From: Hordeum vulgare subsp. vulgare
Lineage: Eukaryota; Streptophyta; Magnoliopsida; Poales; Poaceae
NCBI RefSeq assembly: GCF_904849725.1
Contig: NC_058521.1
Span: forward strand, 432,716,676 to 432,780,675
Length of the DNA stretch: 64,000 nucleotides
Direction: 5' to 3'
The position numbers and the translations under genes were made by a program. A model generated the notes under the pieces. That model was not told where the DNA came from, made no database searches, and saw only the letters and a list, made by a program, of their open reading frames with translations. Shown here in pieces: positions 55,783 to 64,000 of this stretch (its first letter is position 1; the number at the start of each line of letters is the position of its first letter).

Positions 55783-56056
55783 TTTTTTTTAACAGCACAG
55801 ATGTAGAGCTCATACATATAAATATACATTCACTTTTATGAACGCATGTACGCATATTTTATCTTTATGAACATCTCTGATAGACTTAACCGACACATCA
55901 TCCTGAAATTGACGAATTCATCGTCGTAGACGTTTTTGTCTTCGACCGAAATATCTCATTTCACTGAACGCTCATCGTTGGATGACCTGGAATAAATTCA
56001 AGGAAATGCAACCATGAGTATCAATTTTAGAACTTGAAACTGGTGGGTTGCGATAC
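55783..56056 (-). mobile_element. SINE-like element, Au type, decayed
   Basis: The sequence CATACATATAAATATACATTCAC...TATGAACGCATGTACGC, GACATCTCTGATAGACTTAACCGACACATCATC-type text (here GAACATCTCTGATAGACTTA) and AACTTGAAACTGGTGGG resemble the Au SINE of wheat as I remember it, with a decayed B box on the minus strand (CCAGTTTCAAGTTC). A T-run at 55783-55791 would be its 3' end. No target duplication was verified. Confidence 0.45.
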
Positions 56057-56074
56057 GGACAGTGTATACCGTGC

Positions 56075-56465
56075 ACGTGGAGTTTTTGTGCTACCGGTGC
56101 ACCGAACATCAAAAACTTATACTATTAGTTCTAAAAAGTTCAAAAATAATTGAGTGTAAAGAGACAGCATATATCTGACATGTTACCAAATTTCAGCCCT
56201 AAATTAAACTCACAACAAGAGAAACAGAAACAACAAATTCAGACGTGGTAGTGCAAACGGACACAATGCATGACCCAGTTTAAATTAACAACATTCATGT
56301 CATGGTTTATCTTTTTTGTTTCTCGAGTTGTGAGTTGAACTTTTAGCTAAAATACTATCACATGATAGACATATATTGTTTCCGTGTACTCATTTATTTT
56401 CAGAATTTTTTAAAAGTTTTTGCATTGTTTTTTCACATTGGTGCACCGTAGCACATGAACCTCGG
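56075..56465. mobile_element. MITE with inverted ends
   Basis: Left TTTTTGTGCTACCGGTGCACCG pairs with right GGTGCACCGTAGCACATGAAC read on the other strand. TCACAACAAGAGAAACAGAAA and GTTTCTCGAGTTGTGAGTTGAA inside are also inverted, so the whole unit is largely palindromic. About 390 bp; the target duplication is uncertain. Confidence 0.6.
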
Positions 56466-57374
56466 TTGCATCAAATACATCCTCTGACGATAATTGTTCA
56501 CCTAACCATTCAACCAAGGTTGTTTCTAAAGATGTGCTCATCTTACTCTATCATCTCGGGTGTAAGCCTCTTTCTGATTGTTGTTATATTTTAAAACGCA
56601 CTCATGTGTTCCACAAATGAATGTTTTTATAACCCTGGTGAAACAATCAATATTTATATTTCCTTTCTTCAATTTAAAGTGGTGATGGAAAGATAAAGTC
56701 TTGATGTGACTAACAGCTTTATTTCTAAGCTTTAATATCCCCTGTGACTAAACTAGGTTATGATAATGGCATGTGTATCCCCTGTGATAATGGCTTTAAT
56801 ATCCCCTGTGACCTAATCTGCTCCTAAACCCAGTGGCATCGTAAACCGTTTTTTATTGACTTGGCGGATCAAGATCTTCATTCCTTTTGCTTTCAAGTGT
56901 GGGATGCTAGCTAGGTTATTGGATACCATAATCTTTATAAAGCTTGGTAGGATAAGATCTTGGTTTCATCTTTTATCATATTGTTTCCTTGCTAGTAATG
57001 TATAAATAGAACGGGTTGGGTTGGCAACAAGAACAAGAGCATGCAGCAATACTGGATCCAGATGCAAATGCACCCATCTATATTTATACATCCATGCAAA
57101 AGTTGTACTCCACGTGTGTGTATGGTTGGAAAGTTGGAACGGAACCAATTAAAGCAGCGAGGCCCAGCATCATGGAAACAACTTTCCAGTTGAAAGAAGG
57201 GTGAAGGATGCGATGGCAGCGATGAAAAAGGAAAAGAACAAGATGACCAACCGATCGACTTCTCGATAGGCTTCTCCGTGGACTGAGATCAAATCATCAA
57301 ACACAGGCCCCGCTTGAAGGCCGGGAGATAATGCATGGGGAGCTGGGGTCGGGATGCCAGGGGAAGGGATGTAA
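56466..57374. other. Intergenic with a small imperfect repeat
   Basis: CTTTAATATCCCCTGTGAC occurs at about 56731 and 56791, with TATCCCCTGTGATAATGG between them, a local duplication. No gene or element ends were recognised. Confidence 0.5.
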
Positions 57375-57548
57375 GGCCAACTCCAACATAGGATCTCATC
57401 TACACATTAGTTTTATTCAGATTTTATCTGTTTGAAGTAAAAATATGTTCGTCTGTTTGCAGTCGTGATGTCATCAGAGCGTCCAACGGGCTGCCGCATC
57501 ATAAAGCATCCGTGTGTCCCCGACTTGAATTTTGTCCCCTAAAAAATA

Positions 57549-57672
57549 CTCCCTCCGTTCTAAAATTCTTTTCTTAGATTTGTGTAGATATGAATGTATC
57601 TAGTCACATTTTAGTATTTAGATACATTCATTTTTAAACAAACTTAAGACAAGAATTTTGGGACGGAGGGAG
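57549..57672. mobile_element. Stowaway MITE (Tc1/mariner type)
   Basis: 124 bp between TA at 57547-57548 and 57673-57674. Ends CTCCCTCCGTTCTAAAATTC and, on the other strand, CTCCCTCCGTCCCAAAATTC are nearly perfect inverted repeats. It is the least decayed of the three Stowaway copies here. Confidence 0.93.
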
Positions 57673-57814
57673 TACAAGACCCGTTGCAAATAATAGAAAA
57701 ACAGAAATAAAAATATTGAAAGTCCATATGTCCACACTAGCCAAGTTTAATACATTTTTAATTAAACATACAACATAAAAAGATAAGGCCGCCCTTGTTT
57801 TCAGGAGCGCCGTC

Positions 57815-58620
57815 CTACTCGTCGTCGTTGCTGGTGAGGTCGACGTACGGAGGCGCGTGTCAAAGGTGGGCTGGCGGCCCGTGCGAGACCGGAGGCACCG
57901 GTGGCGCCTGCACCACCTCCTCCTGTGGCTCATGCTTCGGCTCGGGTGACCGGGGTGGCGTCACTTACCATGGCCCGACACCGAGCGCGTCGGCCATCTC
58001 CGGCGTCATGGCCGACCAACCTCATTGGCTACCACCTCCTCCTTGACCATGACGGCCTGCTCCAGCTCCGGAATGGCCACATCGCCGGCCGCACAGAGGG
58101 CCAGCGCCGTCTCCAAGCCCACCCATTATCGCTCGTCATGCGTGTTCATGGAGTCCTCCATGACACGCCTCATGAGGTAGGCCTCCTCCTCCTCGATCAT
58201 CGGAGGTAGTGGTGGGGCGACGGGTACTAAGATGGCAACGGCGTGAGGCCGCGCACACGCCTACGACCGCGCATTAGGGACGGGCTAGCAGCACGTCGCC
58301 GACGTGGGCTAGGTGGACGATCGACTAATATTGAATGTCGACGCAGGTCTTGCTCGTCGCGGAGTCACGTATCCCACGACGGCGAGTTCATGTCGTACCT
58401 TGGGTCATGGAGCAGATCCAGAGGCACGCACGTGCAGCGTCGCTCGATCTCCTCACGGGAGGGGGGCTGCTAACCGACACCTATAGATTGGCACCCTGTC
58501 CGCGAAATAGGTGTCAATAGTTGGAGAGGTGGGCATCTCCCCAGGGGAGTGGCATCGCCGTCTCCTAGTACCTCCGGCAGATCACCGCACTAACGTACGG
58601 GCGTACGCGCTACAGGGCGA
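57815..58620 (-). pseudogene. Unknown ORF remnant of a Triticeae DNA element
   Basis: The minus strand reads LHDPRYDMNSPSWDT, a stop, LRDEQDLRRHS, then MIEEEEAYLMRRVMEDSMNT, a stop, WVGLETALALCAAGDVAIPE and a Lys/Glu tail, and finishes APPYVDLTSNDDE before TAG at 57817-57815. The pieces are in different frames. The same motifs occur in uncharacterised wheat proteins as I remember them. No function is known; the acidic end and helical middle give no catalytic motif. Confidence 0.55.
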
Positions 58621-59157
58621 CCGGCGGAGTGATGGAAAATGCCGGCGGAGCAGGTGGCGGTGGGCTCCTAGAGCGACCGGAGCGGCGGCTACGAGAGGAG
58701 GAGCATGCCTTGTGGGTATGCTTCCCCTTGCCGGTCCAAGGCCAGTTATAGGCGACGACGGTGGGTTTGCTAGGTCCTGTCGGATATGAAGGAGGCAGGA
58801 GGGGCTTTGGAAGTGGAACTTGTGGACTCGCCAGTCCATGGCTTCCAATTAAAGAAGGACGACGACCCAACAATGGGTGGCTGACGATCGGGGCCCGTTG
58901 CGCATGCACATGTACTTTGAGCGGTGGAGGTAGTTGGAAGGCCGCCACATGTCCCGAGGCGGATGAGGAGAAAGTGCGTGCCCATCCGTTCGGCGACCGT
59001 GTGGCCGCAAACCGAATGTAGATTTGCGCCGGAAATGGGGCATGCCGAACGCCAAACGTACTTTTTTGTGGTTGCGGTTGCGGTTGCGCGTTGGGCCGAC
59101 CCATTTGTCTGTTTGGCCCCAAACGGATGTATACGGACAGAATGGGGTCTAGCGAGT

Positions 59158-60505
59158 TGGCCCACTCCAACGCACGACCCTAAACGGACATCCGTTTAGT
59201 CCGGATTTCGTCCGTTTGGGGATGGAATGGGGTCGTGTGTGCCCGGATAGCCACGCGTCCAATGCGCGGCCGCATCTTCGGCCGCATTTCGTCCGCACAC
59301 ATTTTCTTTCCACATTTTTTTATTATTTCCACCAACCATTTTTGTGATAAATTGGAATACGTTCACCAAATCTTGGCTAGAATAACAAGCCCAAAGAAAA
59401 CAAAAACTACAAGAAAACATTTTAAAATATATCCAACTTCCATAACTGCTCCCATAAGTTGTATTAGTGCCTTCTCGATGCATTCGTTGTTTATCTACGG
59501 AGTCTTGATATTGAATGCTTCTTTCTTCTTTGAGTCTAAAGAAGTAGACGTTGCTTCCGCACATCTAATCTCATCTCTCGCGTCTACTCTAGGAAGAACT
59601 GCCCGAACATCTATTAAATTGTGTGCTATCAATACATCGATGTATTCTTATTTCCAAAACCAAAAGTTGCATCCATCGTACACAATAAATATTTGATTGT
59701 CAGCAAAACAAATGGAATTCAGAATCATAACCGAAGCTAAGCTAGCATGTACCCCATCATTTTTGCACTTGACAAACACCCCTCCGGGGTGTGCCGGCGT
59801 TGTAGACACACGGCGCGCGACCTTTAGTGGACAGTCGCCACACTTTATGAGCGGCATTGGTGCGCCGACGAGCATTTGGGCCAGCACTGAGCTCGGACGA
59901 TGGTCGTTTGTGTATTTGTCGAACCGCCGACGTGGTAGATCTGAGAAACTAGAGGTGGAATGAGTACCTGCATGCGGCCCTGGGGCATTGCCGGGGTTGT
60001 GCAGACTGGTACCCATCTAGTCCATGGCATGTCGCGGCCTCCAATGGACTACCGAGCACAAATCTGGCTAGATCCGCTACAAATTCGGCTACCGATTGCG
60101 GTGAATGCGGGCGGGGGGTTGGACAACTCGTGGTGTCGAGAAAACATGAACGAGCACGCGGTCACGCTCGGGAGCTACACGACCGTGGCAAAGGCGACGG
60201 AGGCGGATCGGGACGAGAAGGGAGACGGGCGGGGTGTGCGGTCGGAGTTTAGGGATGGAGGGGGAATAGAAAAAGAGACGCGTGTGTCACCGATGGGCGG
60301 GCTAGGGGCGGACAAGGGCACGCGTCGCGATGGTCCGCACGTGTCCATTTGGCCGCAAACGCGTCCCAAATTTGGGTCGGGAATGGGTCGAAAGCAGATC
60401 GAAAATGGACATTTGTCCCTCTCCTCCCGCGCATTGGGTCACGATTTGTGTCCATTTACGCCCAAGCGGACGCGAGCGGACGACTTGGGGTAAACGCCCT
60501 AAGAG
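59158..60505 (-). mobile_element. DNA element carrying a GRF-type zinc finger ORF
   Basis: It begins GGCCCACTCCAACGCACGAC and has near the ends many CGTTTGGGG, GGCCGCA and GGACGCGAGCGGACG words, like the neighbour at 57375. The right limit is inferred from the change of sequence near CGCCCTAAGAGCATC. The coding remnant is on the minus strand (60016-59363). Confidence 0.5.
59363..60016 (-). pseudogene. GRF-type zinc finger protein with C-terminal membrane segment
   Basis: The first part reads FSDLPRRRFDKYTNDHRPSS and MPLIKCGDCPLKVARRVSTT followed by PAHPGGVFVKCKNDG, the first half of a GRF zinc finger (C-x2-C and a later Cys). After an unspliced-looking stretch (about 59767-59690; donor GGGTACATG) it resumes DGCNFWFWK, the end of the finger. 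Then IDVRAVLPRVDAREMRC, one in-frame TAG, and ALIQLMGAVMEVGYILKC followed by FLVVFVFFGLVILAK, a hydrophobic helix near the end (stop 59365-59363). GRF fingers bind nucleic acid. Similar TE-borne ORFs occur in wheat as I remember; this copy is broken. Confidence 0.6.
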
Positions 60506-61255
60506 CATCTACAACCGTCATCCTTAAATCCTTTTCAAACATCAACGGACATGATTGGTTAGTGAAAGGAGAGAAAAGAAAAGAAAAGAAATGATCCAAT
60601 TGGGCCTCTTATATTATCTCTATATGCCCGCACAGTCTGCGAACCCTCATATTGATAACAAATGTAGGGAGGACATGAGGGTTCGCGGAAGCGCTCGGTC
60701 AGTCCGCCACCTAGGATGCGACCCACCTTGGACCACTTTTTTTTTTCTTTTCTCTCTTCATCTTGATCAATTATGTACAAGTGATAGGACATATGAGAAA
60801 GAAAATAAAGAGTGGGGTTGCATGGAAGGAAAAAATAAAGGCTCAAAACAGACACGTGTGGTCACATCCGCGGGCGTTTAGGGGGTCAGATTTCACAAGT
60901 CTGGCTATAGATACTCTAAAAGCAGCTACAACCGTACATGCAAAATCCAGCATCATATACATCCGTGAGGGCATCCAGTCATGTCGATGGACAGTGACCG
61001 AACAGTTCCCAAATCACTGCGACCACAGCCGACCTCATATTCTCTACCCAATATTGATACTAAAGGATGCAAACTTGAACTGAACAACTAAGAAGATCAT
61101 CAAATGGATATAGAAATGCGACGACAAATCAACATAGAAATCGACAACAAACATACATAATTCATATAAACAATCACCAAAAGATCATGACAATTTATCG
61201 ATGAACAAATTCTAACTAGATTATTATTAATGAAAATAAAACACGAAAAGAGGGT
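60500..61255. other. Cluster of short MITE-like segments
   Basis: GAGCATCTACAACCGTCATC at 60502 and AAAAGCAGCTACAACCGTAC at 60919 are starts typical of small non-autonomous elements. AGATTTCACAAGTCTGGCTATAG near 60888 may be the end of the first. (AAAAG)n-like runs lie at 60570-60592. No complete pair of ends is secure. Confidence 0.4.
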
Positions 61256-61261
61256 CGATCT

Positions 61262-61547
61262 TCATCGCTTCCTGGTCGGCCCCTTGTCCTTCGGGTCATC
61301 GACGTTGCTGTAGGCGTCTGGGTAGGCATCCGCGGAGTGAGGTCGGTACTCGGAGCCGTCGTAGGAAGAGGAGTGGACGATGTAGCCCTTCATCCTCTGG
61401 ATGATGCAGAACTCCTTCCACTTCAGCTTGGCCTCTCCCACCGCCTCGCGCGCGGACTGCTACAATCCCAACCGAACTGCCTTCAGATTCTTCCTCCAGA
61501 GCCGATGGATAAATAGGCCGGGTTTTTTGACCGGTCGGTTCGTCCAC
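61262..61547 (-). pseudogene. C-terminal remnant of an unknown TE-associated protein
   Basis: The minus strand reads KAVRLGL, a stop, QSAREAVGEAKLKWKEF, CIIQRMKGYIVHSSSYDGSE, YRPHSADAYPDAYSNVDDP and KDKGPTRKR before TGA at 61264-61262. The frame is clean after the first stop. It looks like the end of a protein seen with other Triticeae DNA elements; function unknown. Confidence 0.45.
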
Positions 61548-61639
61548 CGCGCGTTTGAGACCAGTATGAGACGACCGACTAACCCTAAATTACTAGGTGG
61601 ATCAGCACACATGAAGCGGGGGAGATAGTGATCAATTTA

Positions 61640-61989
61640 CTGCAAATCTAATCACAACCCCCTTTGAGAACAACCATTCCTACTCCCAGCCCCCCCCCGT
61701 AGCTCCACTAGCCATACCGATGGTGTTCTCTCCGGTGCCGTCCGCCACCACCCCGCCCCGGCTGCTGTCGCTGCTGGTCAGCATCCTCCACCAAGCCCCA
61801 TAGTTGTACTGGTAGTCCCACCCCTCACAGCGGCCACCTCCGACGCAGTCGCACCCAGGATCCAGATCCAGATCTGGTTCTTGGGGCGGTGTTCCCTCCC
61901 CCCTTCCTGGCGCCATGGTGGTGCTGGAGACGGCATGGCCTATTCCCTCGAGCCCACTCCTGAGTTGCTCGCTCATGTGGCTGCCCCAT
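61640..61989 (-). other. Open minus-strand frame cut by an LTR, unassigned
   Basis: From about 61974 the minus strand reads MSEQLRSGLEGIGHAVSSTT and a Gly/Asp-rich stretch to a stop at 61680. It is low in complexity, matches nothing I know, and would begin inside or next to the LTR at 61990. Possibly a gene or element fragment. Confidence 0.3.
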
Positions 61990-62612
61990 TGATACGTCTC
62001 CAACGTATCTATAATTTTTGATGGTTTCATCTATTATCTTGTCAAACTTTGGACGTTTTTATGCCTTTTATATCTTTTTTGGGACTAACTTATTAACTCA
62101 GTGCCAAGTGCCAGTTTCTGTTTTTTCCGTGTTTTTGACCCTTTTCAGAGGAGGATTTTAAACGGAGTCCAAATGGAATAAAATCTGCGTAATGATTTTT
62201 TCCATAACAGAAGACACGCGGGAGACTTGAGAACCAAGGCACAAGACCTCGGAGGAGGTCACAAGCCCACCAGGCCCGGCCTAGGGGGACGGGCCTAGCA
62301 GGCTTGTGAACTCCCCGTGGCTCCCCCGCCCTAGGTTTTTCGCCTATATATTCCCTAAAATCCTAGAAAAAACCAGGAGAACATCGAAAATACTTTTCAG
62401 CCGCCGCAAGCTTCTGTCTCCGCAAGATCCCATCTGGGGCACGTCCTGGTGCCCTGCCCGAGGGGGGATTCGGATACGGAGGGCTTCTTCATCAACACCA
62501 TGACCTCTCCGATGATGCGTGAGTAGTTCACCATTGACCTATGGGTCCATAGCTAGTAGCTAGATGGCTTCTTCTCTCTCTTGGATCTTCAATACAAAGT
62601 TCTCCATGATAT
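61990..62612 (+). repeat. Athila-like LTR, first part
   Basis: Begins TGATACGTCTCCAACGTATC. The GC-rich hairpin at 62254-62314 is followed by TATATA at 62345 and a leader, then GATGATGCGTGAGTAGTTCACC near 62511. It is cut at 62612 inside CTCCATGATAT, where another copy begins. Confidence 0.8.
62254..62350 (+). promoter_or_regulatory. LTR promoter: GC-rich hairpin and TATA box
   Basis: Arms GGAGGTCACAAGCCCACCAG and GGAGTTCACAAGCCTGCTAG (read on the other strand) form a 61-bp inverted repeat; CGCCTATATATTCCC with the TATA box lies about 30 bp downstream. Confidence 0.6.
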
Positions 62613-62822
62613 TGATACGTCTCCAACGTATCTATAATTTTTGATGGTTTCATGCTATTATCTTGTCAAACTTGGGATGTTTTGCATGCCTTTTATTTAT
62701 TTTCTGGGACTAACTTATTAACTCAGTGCCAAGTGCCAGTTCCTGTTTTTCCATATTTTTGACCCCTTTCAGAGGAGATTTTGAAACGGAGTCCAAACGG
62801 AAGAAAATCCCCGAAAAGTTAT
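62613..62822 (+). repeat. Second Athila-like LTR head, about 210 bp
   Basis: Starts again TGATACGTCTCCAACGTATC and follows the first copy closely up to GGAGTCCAAACGGAAGAAAAT, then switches to internal-region sequence. A deletion probably removed the rest of the LTR and most of the element. Confidence 0.8.
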
Positions 62823-64000
62823 GTTAGTAGGGTGTTGTGAATCTAGAAATACTTGTGTTGAAGTTAGTGATTCCCGTAGCATGCACGTATGGTGAACCGC
62901 TATGTTAGGAAGTAGGAGCATAATTGGTCTATTGATTGTCATCCTTTGTGTTGAGGTCGGGATCGCGCGATGGTTTACACCTACCAACCCTTCCCCTCGG
63001 AGTATGCGTTTAGCACTTTGTTTAGATTACTAATAGAAACTTTTGCAACAAGTATGTGAGTTCTTTATGACTAATGTTGAGTCCATGGTATAGATGCACT
63101 TTCACCTTCCACCATTGCTAGCCTGTCTAGCGCCGCGCAATTCTCGCCGGTGCACAAACCCACCAAGTTCCTTCCTCAAAACAGCCACCATACCTACCTA
63201 CTATGGCATTTTCGTAGCCATTCCGAGATATATTGCCATGCAACTACCACCGTTCCGTCTAATGACTTGTCCCGTCACTTTCATATTGCCATTGCATGAT
63301 CTTACTAGATCGTTGCACATCCCGGTACACTGCCGGATGCATTTCCTATGGAGTCATCATCATTGTAATTTTTGAGCTTTGAGTAACTAAAAGTGTGATG
63401 ATCATCATTATTAGAGCATTGTCCCATGTGAGGAAATAAAAAAAAGAGCCCAAAAACAAAAAAAGAGAGAGAGAAAAGAAAAAAAGAGGCCTAAGAGCCC
63501 AAATAAAAAAAAAGAAATGAGAGAAGGGACAATGCTACTATCTTTTTCCACACTTGTGCTTCATAATAGCACCATGTTCTTCATGATTGAGAGCTTCTTG
63601 CTTTGTCACTACCATATGCTAGTGGGAATCTACGTTTTATAACTTGGCTTGTATATTCCAATGATGGGCTTCCTCAAAATTGCCCTAGGTCTTCGTGAGC
63701 AAGCAAGTTGGATGCACACCCACTAGTTTTCCCTTGAGCTTTCACATACTTATAGCTCTAGTGCATCTCTTGTATGGCAATCACTACTCATTCACGTTGA
63801 TATCTATTAATGGACATCTCCATAGCCTATTGATACGCCGAGTCAATGTGACCATGTCCTCCTTTTGTCTCACAACCACCACCACACTCTATTCCACCTA
63901 TAGTGCTATATCCATGGCTCGCGCTCATGTATTGCGTGATAGTTATAAAAAGTTTGAGAAAGTAAGAGTGCGAAAACAATTACTTGGCCAATTCCGGGGT
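62823..64000 (+). mobile_element. Athila-like 3' internal region, running off the window
   Basis: It repeats the blocks of 9246-11141: CTACCAACCCTTCCCCTCGG near 62980, CACATCCCGGTACACTGCC near 63316, GTGTGATGATCATCATTATT near 63393, the purine tract (63425-63535), and TGTATATTCCAATGATGGGC near 63649. The expected 3' LTR lies beyond 64000. No ORF. Confidence 0.75.
63425..63535 (+). repeat. Purine-rich tract in Athila-like 3' internal region
   Basis: Two similar halves, each with GAGCCCAAA and an A/G run, ending GAGAGAAGGGAC as in the copy at 10318-10386. Confidence 0.8.

Larger units (their letters stand above)
57375..59165 (-). mobile_element. Non-autonomous DNA element carrying an unknown minus-strand ORF
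   Basis: The left end reads GGCCAACTCCAACATAGG and the right end GGGTCTAGCGAGTTGGCC, so GGCCAACTC is inverted at the two ends. Near the right end, ACCCATTTGTCTGTTTGGCC and CCCCAAACGG words are typical of this Triticeae element group. A Stowaway MITE has inserted near the left end (57549-57672). Boundaries are approximate because a second similar element abuts on the right. Confidence 0.5.

Overview
The window is a stretch of a large, repeat-rich grass genome, most probably Triticeae (wheat, barley, rye or Aegilops). The evidence is the set of mobile elements: Tekay-type Ty3/gypsy elements with about 4-kb LTRs, Athila-like Ty3/gypsy elements whose LTRs begin TGATACGTCTCC and which carry a tRNA-Asp primer site, a SIRE-type Ty1/copia element, Stowaway MITEs beginning CTCCCTCCGT, a CACTA element, a PIF/Harbinger element and a small Helitron. 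The species call rests on remembered family features; no search was run. There are no bacterial, plasmid or CRISPR features.

Layout. 1-9245: the 5' part of a Tekay-type element on the minus strand (complete 4-kb LTR, primer site, an extra ORF before gag, gag, protease, RT, RNase H and part of integrase), decayed by stops and frameshifts. 9246-12699: the 3' end and 3' LTR of an Athila-like element. 12700-15363: a truncated Tekay-type LTR. 15364-19487: a SIRE-type copia element on the minus strand. 19488-20376: a LINE fragment. 20377-22467: an Athila-like 3' end and LTR head. 22468-27837: a minus-strand Athila-like element with LTR, primer site, gag and protease but no RT, RNase H or integrase. 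27838-33893: LTR remains, including a second Tekay-type LTR. 33894-35943: unassigned GC-rich DNA. 35946-36247: two adjacent Stowaway MITEs. 37100-43946: a decayed DNA-transposon ORF of Myb/NAM-associated type, interrupted by a 5.3-kb CACTA element with a perfect 3-bp target duplication.

43947-46992 is a PIF/Harbinger element carrying only a spliced Myb/SANT-like gene. Its right end lies about 75 bp upstream of the TATA box of the one convincing host gene in the window, a five-exon endosulfine (ENSA/ARPP19-type) gene at about 47100-49880 on the plus strand. All its splice sites and reading frames are intact. Endosulfines are small phospho-regulated inhibitors of PP2A-B55; the conserved FDS(A/G)D motif is present. 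A small Helitron sits about 190 bp beyond the gene.

50638-61989 is a gene-poor zone of MITEs and non-autonomous DNA elements. Several carry decayed minus-strand coding regions, including one with a GRF-type zinc finger and a C-terminal membrane segment. 61990-64000 holds two tandem, truncated heads of the same Athila-like LTR family followed by the 3' internal part of such an element, running off the window.
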